Source: JAAZNO01 sp012798275
Lineage (GTDB): Bacteria > Chloroflexota > Anaerolineae > B4-G1 > SLSP01
NCBI GenBank assembly: GCA_035347995.1
Contig: DAOPQD010000001.1
Location: forward strand, 1 to 64,000
Length of the DNA: 64,000 nt
Reading direction: 5' to 3'
Part shown: positions 21,692 to 30,848 of the stretch, piece after piece
Layout: every line of letters starts with the position of its first letter
How positions within the stretch are numbered: the first letter of the stretch is position 1
Translations under genes and position numbers: made by a program
The notes under the pieces: model-generated
The model's database searches: none
Seen by the model: the letters and a program-made list of their open reading frames with translations, nothing else
Told to the model about the DNA's origin: nothing

Positions 21692-23418
21692 AATCACGCA
21701 CGCCTGGCGCTCCACAAGGGAACGCGCTCGCGGAACAGGAAGCGCAATTCCGCAACTGGCTGCTTGAACGGCTGTTGCGGTTTTCCGTCGCCATCGGCAT
21801 GGCGGTGCTCTTTTTCTGGATTCCTGCCGTCATCAGTCGCGGCTTTTACTGGCAAGTCCCCATTCTCCTGGCATTGTTTGGAGTGTTGGCGGCGCTGGCT
21901 TTTATCAAAAGCTTGCCCCCTCTGCTGCGCATCAACGTCGTCTTGCTGGTGCTGCTGCTGATCGGCGTGTACATCCTGGCGCAGAATGGCCTCGTGGGCG
22001 CCGGACGGCTCTGGCTGGTGCTGGTGCCGCTGCTGGCGACCTTGCTGCTGGGACCCCAGGGGTTGGGACTTTGGGGAGCGCTGGCAGTGGGCAGTTACGC
22101 CGTGATTGCCTGGAATTACTCCCGCGGGCGCTTGCTCCCTCTGCAAGCTCAAAATCCCTCTGATCTGGGGTCGTGGGGGATGGAGTTCTTTGTGCCCTTC
22201 GCCGTGACGCTGGTCTTGGGGCTGATCATCAACGAGTATCGGAAATTCCTGTTCCGTTCCATGGAGGAACTGCAGCGCAATGCAGATCTCGCCCGTCGTT
22301 TGCAGCTGCAGGCGCAGGAGGACGCGCAGCGGGCGCGCCGCGAGGCGACCCGCCTGGATCAGGTGGCGCTCCTGGCGCGCACCTTGGGGCGCATCCGCAA
22401 TCGGGAAGAACTGCTGCAGCGGCTCGTGCAAGAATTGGTGCGGACTTTTGAGCTTTATCAGGCCAATTGCTTCCTCGTGGATGCTCGCGGTGAGCGCCTG
22501 GAACTCGTCGTGGCGGCAGGCGCGCAGGGACAGGCCCTGGTGGACGCCGGTTGGGTATTGCCCATCAGCGGGGACTCGTTGCCGGGGCGGGCGGCGCAGT
22601 TGGGAAGGGCCGAAACCGCCATCCCTGCCGGTGATGAGCGTTTCCCCTTGCGCCGTGCCGAAGCGGCGCTGCCCTTGTTGTTCGGCGGCGAACTGCTGGG
22701 AGTCCTGGGGCTCTATGGCAGCGGCGAGCCCTTTTCCGACGAAGATGTGCGTCTCTTCCGCATTCTCGCCGATCAGGTGGCCGCGACGTTGAACATTTTG
22801 CGCTTGTTGGACGAGACCGCCGGGCGCGCCCGTGAACTCCGCACGCTGTATGCGCAGGTAGCCGGCACTTCCTGGCGCTCGCTGTTGGACGCCGAGGGGG
22901 GCGCGCGTGAGATCCAGGTAGGGGCAGCGCCGCCGGCAAACATCCAGGCGCTGGCGGCGGAGGCCCTGGCCGAGGGGCAGCCGCGTGTTGTGGAACTCGC
23001 CGAAGGGGAAGGGGGATGGGTGTTGATCGCGCCCCTCATCTGGCGTGAGACGACGTTGGGGTATGTGGCCTTCACCCGCAAGGCGCAGGGCGAAAAACTG
23101 GCGCTACCCTGGGATGCGGACACGTTGCTGCTGGCGACGACGGCGGTTGAGCGGCTGGCGAGCGCTTTTGACACGGTGCGCCTGCTGCGCGATAGCCGAC
23201 GTAAGGCGTTGTATCAGGAGCAGTTGACGCACGTCGCGGATTTGATGTGGTCCAGTTTTGATGTGGAGACGATCATGCGTCACGGCGTGGGGGAGCTGGG
23301 CGCGGCGTTGGATGCGAACGAGGTGCTGTTGATCCTCGCGCCGTCGCCACCACCGGCGAGTGTGCTGCCTGGAACCGGGCCTTTGCCGCCGCTGGCGCAG
23401 GGGGAGGAAGAGGCATGA
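21688..23418 (+). CDS. multi-TM GAF protein without kinase (array member 2)
   Basis: The 576-residue protein has about five or six membrane helices (25-180), a coiled coil ending near 230, a GAF domain (about 225-370), a degenerate GAF (about 375-510) that keeps the W-E-T-T-L-G-Y strand and final helix, and the array C-terminal module (EQLTHVADLMWSSFDVETIM..., about 510-560) with a proline/glutamate-rich tail. Like its neighbour it lacks any effector. ATGA overlaps on both sides tie it to members 1 and 3 in translation. Confidence 0.85.
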   Translation: MKSRTPGAPQGNALAEQEAQFRNWLLERLLRFSVAIGMAVLFFWIPAVISRGFYWQVPILLALFGVLAALAFIKSLPPLLRINVVLLVLLLIGVYILAQNGLVGAGRLWLVLVPLLATLLLGPQGLGLWGALAVGSYAVIAWNYSRGRLLPLQAQNPSDLGSWGMEFFVPFAVTLVLGLIINEYRKFLFRSMEELQRNADLARRLQLQAQEDAQRARREATRLDQVALLARTLGRIRNREELLQRLVQELVRTFELYQANCFLVDARGERLELVVAAGAQGQALVDAGWVLPISGDSLPGRAAQLGRAETAIPAGDERFPLRRAEAALPLLFGGELLGVLGLYGSGEPFSDEDVRLFRILADQVAATLNILRLLDETAGRARELRTLYAQVAGTSWRSLLDAEGGAREIQVGAAPPANIQALAAEALAEGQPRVVELAEGEGGWVLIAPLIWRETTLGYVAFTRKAQGEKLALPWDADTLLLATTAVERLASAFDTVRLLRDSRRKALYQEQLTHVADLMWSSFDVETIMRHGVGELGAALDANEVLLILAPSPPPASVLPGTGPLPPLAQGEEEA

Positions 23419-25352
23419 GCGTGAAGCCGGATTTCGCGCCGTCGCGCGATCAGACCTCTGAGCCCGAAGTGCGCCCCCGCTTACGCACGCGGGCCGCCGT
23501 CGGTTTTGCGGCCTGGAGTTTGTTGCTGCTGGTGGGCTTCATTGTGGGGGTCGCACGCCTTGCCGTGGGCCCGTATCTGAGCCGGGAAATCCGCGGGCGG
23601 CTTCGGGATGAGGTGGCCCTCGCCGCGCTGAGCGTGGACGTGGAAACCGTGGCGCGCCTGGTCGCGGATGAACCGCAAACCGGCCCGCTGTATGAGTCCG
23701 TCGTCGCGCAGCTGCGGGCGGCGCGGGACCGCATCACCGGCGCGCGCTTTGTCTACATCGTCCATCAGGGAGCGGACGGCAAGATCTACTTTGTGGCGGA
23801 CGCCGAGGAATCGCCTGAAGAGGTGTCTTTGCCCGGCAGCGTGTATGACGATGCCGGCCCGCTACTGCGACAAGTGGTCGGTTCGCTGGCTAGCCCTGGG
23901 GTCGAAGAGGACTTCTATGTGGATCAGTGGGGGACCTGGCTTTCGGCGTATGCCCCGCTGCGTACCGCTGATGGCACACTGGTGGGCATCTTGTGCGTGG
24001 ATTTGGATGCCGATAACGTGCGTAGTCAGGAATCCGCCTTTTTACGGCTGGGCGCGCTGGCTTTGCTGATCGCGGCGCCGCTTGCTGCCGGCGGTGGCTG
24101 GCTGCTGGGCCGCAATCTGACCGCGCATCTCGGCGCGCTGGTCACCGCGGTGGAGCGGGTGGCGGGCGGCGACCTGAATTTTGAGATCCCCTTGCCTCCC
24201 GAAGCAGAAGCGGCGCAGCTGGCGGCGGCCTTCAATGTGATGACCCGGCGGCTGCGCGAGTTGGTGGCCACGTTGGAGGAACGTATCGCGGAGCGCACGG
24301 CCGATCTGGAACGCCAGATGGCTTACCTGCGGGCAACGGGGGAGGTCAGCCGCGTCGCCGCCTCGCTCCTTGACCTGGACGAGCTGCTGTCGCAAGTAGT
24401 GCGGCTCATCCCGAAGCAGTTTGGCTTCTACCATGCCGGCATTTTCCTGCTGGACGAGAGCCGTGAGTGGGCAGTGTTGCGCGCTGCCTCCTCAGAGGGC
24501 GGACAGCGGATGCTGGCGCGTGGACATCGGCTGGCGGTTGGGGCGCAGGGCATCGTGGGCTACGTCACACAGACGGGACGACCGCGTATTGCGCTGGATG
24601 TTGGCGAAGACATGGTGTGGTTCGACAACCCCGATTTGCCCGAGACGCATTCTGAAATGGCGTTGCCCTTGATTGTTGGCGGACAGGTGATCGGTGCTCT
24701 GGACGTGCAGAGCACCGATGTGGGTGCCTTCCGCCCTGAGGACATCCGTACCCTGGCCATTCTGGCGGATCAGCTCGCCGTGGCCATTGCCAACGCGCTG
24801 GTTTTTGCTCAGCGTCAGGAGGCCATGCGCGAGCTGCAGCGCACCTATGCCCAGGACCTGCATCGAGGCTGGTCAGATTTCATGGCGCAACTCAGCCTGC
24901 GAGGCTATCGTTACACGCCGCGAACTCTGGAGGCGCTGGGCAAGGGCGGGGATGGCGTCTCTGCGGCGCCGCTGACCGCTCCTCGAGTGCTGCCAGATAA
25001 CACCTTGCTGGTGCCGGTGACGATTGCCGGGCTGGAACTCGCCGTGTTGCAGGTGCGCCGTCCTCCCAACCGACCCTGGGTGGATGAAGAAATCTCCTTC
25101 GCCTTGCGGACGGCCCAGGAGCTGGCGCAGGCGTTGGAGAGCGCGCGTTTGCATCAGGAAGCGCAGCGTCGCGCGAGCCAGGAGCGCCTGGCTCGCGAGA
25201 TTGCCTCGCAGCTGCGGCGCTCGCTTGACGTGACAACGGTGTTGCAGACGGCCGTGGCGCAATTGGGGCGTTTGCCCGGCGTGGCCGAGGCCACGGTCCA
25301 TGTGACGTTGCCGGACTCCGTTGCGCCTGCGGCCGAGGAGGTGAGTTCATGA
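23415..25352 (+). CDS. Cache-HAMP-GAF protein without kinase (array member 3)
   Basis: The 645-residue protein has TM1 (about 28-50), an extracytoplasmic Cache-like domain (about 50-205, with YIVHQGADGKIYFVAD and a typical GILCVDLD last strand), TM2 (about 210-235), HAMP, a coiled coil, a GAF of the ASSEGG...GIVG type (about 310-475), a degenerate GAF (about 480-590) and the C-terminal module. It is laid out like a histidine kinase or chemoreceptor whose catalytic end was replaced by the module. It overlaps its neighbours by 4 bp on both sides. Confidence 0.87.
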   Translation: MSVKPDFAPSRDQTSEPEVRPRLRTRAAVGFAAWSLLLLVGFIVGVARLAVGPYLSREIRGRLRDEVALAALSVDVETVARLVADEPQTGPLYESVVAQLRAARDRITGARFVYIVHQGADGKIYFVADAEESPEEVSLPGSVYDDAGPLLRQVVGSLASPGVEEDFYVDQWGTWLSAYAPLRTADGTLVGILCVDLDADNVRSQESAFLRLGALALLIAAPLAAGGGWLLGRNLTAHLGALVTAVERVAGGDLNFEIPLPPEAEAAQLAAAFNVMTRRLRELVATLEERIAERTADLERQMAYLRATGEVSRVAASLLDLDELLSQVVRLIPKQFGFYHAGIFLLDESREWAVLRAASSEGGQRMLARGHRLAVGAQGIVGYVTQTGRPRIALDVGEDMVWFDNPDLPETHSEMALPLIVGGQVIGALDVQSTDVGAFRPEDIRTLAILADQLAVAIANALVFAQRQEAMRELQRTYAQDLHRGWSDFMAQLSLRGYRYTPRTLEALGKGGDGVSAAPLTAPRVLPDNTLLVPVTIAGLELAVLQVRRPPNRPWVDEEISFALRTAQELAQALESARLHQEAQRRASQERLAREIASQLRRSLDVTTVLQTAVAQLGRLPGVAEATVHVTLPDSVAPAAEEVSS

Positions 25353-26611
25353 CGGAACAGGGGGTCAAACCGCGTTCAACCGAGACGACAGCAAGCGTGG
25401 CGCTCTCGGTCATTCAGGAAATGGCGGCGTTGACCGCTGCCGGCCTAGGCATGGAAGAGGTGGTCGAGGGCGTGTATCGCGCCGTCTCGCGCTTGATGGA
25501 CACGACTAACTTCTACATCGCTCTGTATGACGAACTCAAGCAAGAGCTCTTCTTCTGCCTGGACGTGACGGAGGGCCAACGGGTGGAGCGCGGCGAGCGC
25601 ACCTATCGCAAGATGAGCGGCGGCCTGACCGAATATGTCATCCAGACGCGGGCGCCGCTGTTGTTGGAAGAAAGCTCCATGGAGCGCATCGCCGAAATGG
25701 GAGTGCGGATCCTGGGGATTACGGGGTCGAAGTCCTGGCTGGGAGTGCCCTTGATGATAGGCGACCGCGTGATCGGTGTGATGACGGTGCAGAGCTACAC
25801 CACGCCGGGGCTCTACGGCGAGCGGGAGCGCGATCTGCTGATGACCGTCGCCAATCAGGCGGCAGTCGCCCTCGAAAACGTGCGGCTCTCGGCGCAACAG
25901 GCGCGCCGGATGCAGGAGATGTTGGTCCTCAACGAGATCGGCCAGGCCCTGGCGGTGACCCACGACCTGGAGGAGGCGTTTCATGCCGCTCACCTGCAGC
26001 TGGGACGGCTTTTTGATGTCTCCAGTTTCTACATCGCCGTGGCGGATGAGGAACGCGGCGTCTGGTCTTCGGCTTTCGATGTGCAGGAAGGGAGACGGTT
26101 GCCCGGCCAGGAATATCCGCTGAACGAGGGGCTGACGGGATACATAATCCGCGAACGCCGGTCGCTGTTGTTCCGCACTGCCGAAGAAGAACTGGCTTTC
26201 TGTCGTGAGCACGGCTTTGAACACCTGGGACAGCAGGCAAATTCCTGGTTGGGCACCCCTTTGATCGCGCTGAATCAGGTGGTGGGAGTGTTGGCGATTG
26301 AGAGTTACACCCAATCTTACGTTTTCGACGAGCACGATCTGGCATTGATTCAGGCTGTGGCGGTTCCCGTTGCCAACTCGATCTACAACGCCCGGCTTTT
26401 CGAGCAGTTGCAGCACCAAGCGCTACAGGAGCAGCGAGTTCGCGCGATTACGGAGCAAATCATTGGCGCGGCAGACATTCAGGCCGTGCTGCGCATTGTG
26501 ACGGAAGAAGTGGGACGCTTGATGGGCGCGACGACGGCCGTCACGCGCCTGGGAACGCGCGAACAGCTGGCGGCGATCGCGCAGGAAACTTCCGCAGCGG
26601 GATTGGAGTGA
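25349..26611 (+). CDS. soluble tandem-GAF protein (array member 4)
   Basis: This 420-residue cytoplasmic protein has no membrane segment. Two complete GAF domains (about 15-180 and 185-355) both show the SWLGVPL/SWLGTPL motif followed by VIGVMTVQSY or VVGVLAIESY, a GAF subtype also seen in the third GAF of the 1350-residue member. The common C-terminal module follows (QRVRAITEQIIGAADIQAVL, about 365-405). It could sense a small cytoplasmic ligand or serve as a connector among the membrane members. It is the shortest of the 15 members. Confidence 0.87.
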   Translation: MTEQGVKPRSTETTASVALSVIQEMAALTAAGLGMEEVVEGVYRAVSRLMDTTNFYIALYDELKQELFFCLDVTEGQRVERGERTYRKMSGGLTEYVIQTRAPLLLEESSMERIAEMGVRILGITGSKSWLGVPLMIGDRVIGVMTVQSYTTPGLYGERERDLLMTVANQAAVALENVRLSAQQARRMQEMLVLNEIGQALAVTHDLEEAFHAAHLQLGRLFDVSSFYIAVADEERGVWSSAFDVQEGRRLPGQEYPLNEGLTGYIIRERRSLLFRTAEEELAFCREHGFEHLGQQANSWLGTPLIALNQVVGVLAIESYTQSYVFDEHDLALIQAVAVPVANSIYNARLFEQLQHQALQEQRVRAITEQIIGAADIQAVLRIVTEEVGRLMGATTAVTRLGTREQLAAIAQETSAAGLE

Positions 26612-26620
26612 GGACAGCGC

Positions 26621-29600
26621 ATGGAAGCACAGGACACGCACGAAATCCGCGAGCAAACGTCCCGTCTTACGATTGGACTGTTGGTCACCTGGCTGCGTGA
26701 CGGCTATGAGAACGGCTTTCTGTTGGGGGTAGCAGATGCCGCGGCGGCCCTGGACGTCAATCTCATTTGCCTGGTGGGCGGCGAGTTGCGTTGGAATGTT
26801 CCTCAGACGGCCGTCTTCGACCTGATCGGGCCCGAGAAATTTGATGGCTTGATCATCAGCGGGACGTTAGGGCACGCTCTTGCAGCAGAGGACCTGGCGC
26901 GTTTCTGTGCCCGCTTTGCGCCCTTGCCGATGGTGGGAGGCGCGTTGCCGGTGCCGGGAGTGGTGCAGGTATTGCCGGATAGCGTTAGCGGGATGCGGGA
27001 AGCGGTCGAGCACTTGATCACCGTCCATGGGTATCGGCGCATTGCGTTTATTCAGGGGCCGGCGGGGCAACTCGAGGCAGAGGAGCGTTACCGCGCTTAC
27101 ACGGAAGTACTGCTGCGTCATGGCTTGCCCCTCGATCCGGCGTTGGTGGTGGGGGGAGATTACCGGCGGGTGACGGGGCAGGCGGCGATGGAGGAGCTGC
27201 TCGCGCGCGGGGCGCCTTTGGAGGCGGTGGTCTCGGCGAACGATGACATGGCTTTTGGCGCCTTCGACGTGCTGCAGGCCCATGGGCTGCGTGTGCCGGA
27301 GGACGTCGCGTTGGTGGGGTTCGATGACGTGGACGCCGCGCCGTTTCTGGAAGCGCCGCTGACTACGGTGCGGCAATCTTTCACCGACGCGGCGCGCATT
27401 GCGGCGGAGACCGTGCTGGCGCTGATTCGCGGCGAGCCGGTCCCGGACATCCTCCATATTCCTACGCAGCTGGTGCTGCGGCGCTCGTGCGGTTGTCAGT
27501 TGGAGGCGGTGAGGGCGGCCGCGGCGCCCGTCTCAGCCGCGCCGGAGCCGCCGGTGGCCTGGGAAATGCTGCCGGCGCCTGTGAATGTGCCGGCGCCGGT
27601 ATGGCAGGCCTTCGGAGAGGACATGACAAGCGGCACTTCGAGCCGTTTCTTGACGGCCTGTACCCAGGCCTTGCGCAGCCTTCAGGTCGCGGCGCAACCG
27701 GCGGGAGTCGTTCCTGTCGCGGAGGTGGCTGCCTGGCACGCGACGCTCTCGGCCTTGCGGCGCGCTGCCCTGCCGCACCTCATGGATCGTGCGCAGCTGC
27801 TTCATGCTGAGAACCTGCTGCAGCAGGCGCGGGTCCTGGTCAGCGCGGAGGTGCAGCGGCTGGAGGGGTATCATCAGCTGGCGCTCAAGCGCCGGGAGAC
27901 CCACATTCAGGAATTCGACCGCGCCCTTATGGCGGTGTTGTCTTTGTCGGAGTTACAGCCGCCGGTAGAGCATTATTTCCCCGCCTTAGGCATCCGGCAC
28001 GCCTACATGGCGCTTTATCCAGCCGAAAATGAGCCGGCGGAGCATCTGCAGCTGGCGTTTTCCTATGAGCACGAACATGGCGCCCAGGCCTGGGAGCCGC
28101 CGATAGCGTTCCCCGCGCGGCAATTGCTGCCGGAAGGGATGGAACTGGAGCGGCAACGGTACACGGCGGTGCTCGTGCCGCTGGTGACGCGGAACACGTC
28201 CCTCGGCGTCATGCTCCTCGAGCTCGGCCCGCGCGACGGCGCCATCTACGATCGCCTCGGCGAGCAATTCAGCGGCAGCATCTATCGCATGTCGTTGCTT
28301 CAACATCAGGCTGAGGTGCAGGCAGCGTTGGAGGCGTCCCGTCAGGAAGCGGAGATGGCGCTGCGGGATTTGCTGGCGTTGCAGCGCCAGTACATTCGTG
28401 AGGCGTGGCGCGGCGCTGACGTTTCGGGCGCCACGCACAGCTACAGCGCTGCGGGTGCGGAAGCGCCTGCCTGGCTGCCGGTGATGACGGCGGCCGCGGC
28501 AGAGGGGCGGTCGGTGCAGCAGCCGACCGATGCGGGCTACAGCCTGGGGGCGCCGTTGACGCTGTATGGGGAGATCGTCGGCTTGATGGGGCTGGAACGT
28601 CAGGGCGGCCAACCCTGGACGGAGGCCGAGATTGCCATGGTGGAGGGGCTGTTGGAGCAGGCCGCACGGGTCGTGGAGACGCGGCGCCTGGTGGCCGAAA
28701 CGCGCTATCGCGCCGCGCAATTGCGCACGGCGACGGAAATCGCGCAGATTACCTCGTCCATCTTGAGCCTGCAGGAATTGATCACCCAGGCCGTGAACTT
28801 GCTGGAGGAGCGTTTCGGCTACTACTACGTGGGCTTGTTCCTGGTAGAGGAAACAGGACGTTGGGCCGTGTTGCGCGCCGGCACGGGGGACGCCGGCCGG
28901 GTCATGCTGGAGCGCGGCCATAAACTGGAAGTCGGCGGCGCTTCGATGATTGGCCAGTGCATTCTCGAGAATCAGGCGCGGATTGCTCTGGATGTCGGCG
29001 TGGAGGCCGTTCGTTTCGACAACCCGTACTTGCCTGAGACGCGCTCTGAGGCGGCGGTGCCACTGCGGAGCCGTGGCCGTGCCATCGGCGCGATGACCCT
29101 GCAATCGGTGGAGCCGGCCGCCTTCTCCGAAGAGGATCTGGCGGTGCTGCAGACGGTCGCGGATCAGCTGGGCAATGCCATCGAGACCGCGCGCTTGTTG
29201 GACGAAATGGAGCGCACCGTCCGCGCGTTGGAGGCGGCACAGGGCCGGTACACGCAAGAGTCGTGGCGCGAGTACCTGGAGACGGTAGGCAAGACCATCG
29301 GTTACCGTTATCGTCTAGGGCTAGAGCCGGCGCCGGCGCTTTCGCCGGAGGAGCAGACGGTTTTGGCGGCGCAGCAGCCGGTGATCACGCGCTATGGCCT
29401 GTCGGCGGAAGGCGAGGCGGTCACGGAGGCGCCGCGCGCGGCCATCGCTTTGCCCTTGCGCCTGCGCGAGCAAACCCTCGGCGTGCTGGATGTGCGGTTT
29501 GAGGCCGAAGAGGTCCCGCCGGAGACGCTGGAGCTTCTGGAACAGATTGCCGAGCAGGTGACGTTGTCGCTGGAAAGCGCCCGTCTGTATCAGGCGACCC

Positions 29601-29773
29601 AACAGCAGGCGGCGCAGGAGCGTCTCATCAGCGAGGCGACGGCGCGCATCCGCGAGCAGCTGGACATGGACGCGGTCCTGCAAGCGGCGGTGCATGAGTT
29701 GCAGCAGGTATTGGGCCTGGAGCGCGTGGAATTGCGCGTGGGCACACCTCCGGCAGCGGAGGAACTCCAGTAG
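26621..29773 (+). CDS. LacI-type ligand-binding domain fused to GAF domains (array member 5)
   Basis: The 1050-residue protein begins with a LacI/GalR-type periplasmic-binding fold (about 15-290, with VSANDDMAFGAFDVLQ and VALVGFDDVDAAPFLEAPLTTV) but has no DNA-binding HTH and no signal peptide, so it should bind a small molecule in the cytoplasm. A helical linker and a GAF-like region (about 430-690), a full GAF of the GTGDAG...SMIG type (about 700-860), a degenerate GAF (about 870-985) and the C-terminal module follow. In other bacteria this fold is fused to kinases or diguanylate cyclases; here the effector is missing. It starts 9 bp after member 4. Confidence 0.87.
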   Translation: MEAQDTHEIREQTSRLTIGLLVTWLRDGYENGFLLGVADAAAALDVNLICLVGGELRWNVPQTAVFDLIGPEKFDGLIISGTLGHALAAEDLARFCARFAPLPMVGGALPVPGVVQVLPDSVSGMREAVEHLITVHGYRRIAFIQGPAGQLEAEERYRAYTEVLLRHGLPLDPALVVGGDYRRVTGQAAMEELLARGAPLEAVVSANDDMAFGAFDVLQAHGLRVPEDVALVGFDDVDAAPFLEAPLTTVRQSFTDAARIAAETVLALIRGEPVPDILHIPTQLVLRRSCGCQLEAVRAAAAPVSAAPEPPVAWEMLPAPVNVPAPVWQAFGEDMTSGTSSRFLTACTQALRSLQVAAQPAGVVPVAEVAAWHATLSALRRAALPHLMDRAQLLHAENLLQQARVLVSAEVQRLEGYHQLALKRRETHIQEFDRALMAVLSLSELQPPVEHYFPALGIRHAYMALYPAENEPAEHLQLAFSYEHEHGAQAWEPPIAFPARQLLPEGMELERQRYTAVLVPLVTRNTSLGVMLLELGPRDGAIYDRLGEQFSGSIYRMSLLQHQAEVQAALEASRQEAEMALRDLLALQRQYIREAWRGADVSGATHSYSAAGAEAPAWLPVMTAAAAEGRSVQQPTDAGYSLGAPLTLYGEIVGLMGLERQGGQPWTEAEIAMVEGLLEQAARVVETRRLVAETRYRAAQLRTATEIAQITSSILSLQELITQAVNLLEERFGYYYVGLFLVEETGRWAVLRAGTGDAGRVMLERGHKLEVGGASMIGQCILENQARIALDVGVEAVRFDNPYLPETRSEAAVPLRSRGRAIGAMTLQSVEPAAFSEEDLAVLQTVADQLGNAIETARLLDEMERTVRALEAAQGRYTQESWREYLETVGKTIGYRYRLGLEPAPALSPEEQTVLAAQQPVITRYGLSAEGEAVTEAPRAAIALPLRLREQTLGVLDVRFEAEEVPPETLELLEQIAEQVTLSLESARLYQATQQQAAQERLISEATARIREQLDMDAVLQAAVHELQQVLGLERVELRVGTPPAAEELQ

Positions 29774-29809
29774 GTAAGGCGGGATGGCGATGTTAAGAAA
29801 GGAGCAGCC

Positions 29810-30832
29810 ATGAAAAACACGGCGCTTTTCAGACAGGGGATGTTGGCCATCCTGGTGCTGGGATGGTTGAGCGCCTGTACGGCGACCGGGCAGCCAGTCG
29901 CGGAGGTGGAGACGCCCCGTCCGGTGACTTTGCAACTGCTGTGGTTCCCGCAGGCTCAGTTCGCGGGCTATTACGTGGCTCTGGACAAGGGGTGGTACAC
30001 CGAAGAGGGATTGGATGTGACCATCCGTCCTGGGGGGCCGGATATTTCTCCCGTGACGGCGGTGGGGGGCGGCACGGCTGATTTTGGCGTCGCCATGCTC
30101 TCTGATCTGACGGTGGCGATCCAGCAGGGGCAATCGCTCATCAGTATCGCGCAGATCCAACAGAAGAATGGGCTGCTGTTGCTGGCTTTCCGTGATTCGG
30201 GGATCCAAAAGCCGGCTGATTTTGTGGGCAAACGGGTGGGGGTGTGGTTGGGAAGCTGGGAAGCGCAGTTCCGCGCGTTGATGGCGCAGCAGGGGATCGC
30301 CTCTGACCAGTACACCCTCGTCTCGCAGGGGTTCAGCATGGACACCTTCCTTTCCCGCGAGCTGGATGTGGCCTCGGCGATGATCTACAACGAGTATCAC
30401 ACCGTGCTGGAGAGCGGCGTAGCGGCCAATGACCTGAATGTCATTGACTATGCGGATTACGGCCTGGACTTTCCGGGGGACACGCTCTTCACGTCCAGGG
30501 CGCTGGTGGAGCAGGATCCAGATCTGTGCGTGCGCATGGTGCGCGCCTCCCTGCGCGGATGGGAATACGCCATTGCCAATCCCGAAGAGGCGGCGGAGGT
30601 GGTGTTGAAGTATGACCTCAGCGGGATGCAGACGCTGGAACATCAGCTCGCCATGATGCGGGAGATCTCCTTACTGGTTAAGGTCTCCGAAATCCGGCCG
30701 GTGGGATATACGGATCGCGCCGATGTGTTGCGGGTCGTGGATACCTTGCAGCGGTATGGTGTTTTGGAGGCCGCGGTGCCGCCCGAAGAGGTCTATACGA
30801 ACGCCATCTGGGAAGCGGCAACGTCTAAGTAG
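29810..30832 (+). CDS. NMT1/THI5-like substrate-binding lipoprotein
   Basis: The 340-residue protein has a lipobox (LSAC, Cys23) and the SsuA/NMT1-THI5 fold: QLLWFPQAQFAGYYVALDKG, then GGGTADFGVAMLSDL. Family members bind pyrimidines (HMP, formylaminopyrimidine), sulfonates or similar compounds for ABC transporters. No permease or ATPase gene lies anywhere in the window, and the gene is embedded between GAF members with 36-bp and 16-bp gaps. It may therefore deliver ligand to a membrane sensor, most simply the next gene product, rather than to a transporter. A pyrimidine ligand would tie the array to the catabolic cluster; that is speculation. Confidence 0.87.
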   Translation: MKNTALFRQGMLAILVLGWLSACTATGQPVAEVETPRPVTLQLLWFPQAQFAGYYVALDKGWYTEEGLDVTIRPGGPDISPVTAVGGGTADFGVAMLSDLTVAIQQGQSLISIAQIQQKNGLLLLAFRDSGIQKPADFVGKRVGVWLGSWEAQFRALMAQQGIASDQYTLVSQGFSMDTFLSRELDVASAMIYNEYHTVLESGVAANDLNVIDYADYGLDFPGDTLFTSRALVEQDPDLCVRMVRASLRGWEYAIANPEEAAEVVLKYDLSGMQTLEHQLAMMREISLLVKVSEIRPVGYTDRADVLRVVDTLQRYGVLEAAVPPEEVYTNAIWEAATSK

Positions 30833-30848
30833 GTGTTGGGGTGGGAGT

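Noticed and set aside
29810..30832. Complete ABC importer locus for thiamine precursor
   Set aside because: No permease or ATPase gene lies upstream or downstream in the window; neighbours on both sides are GAF proteins.
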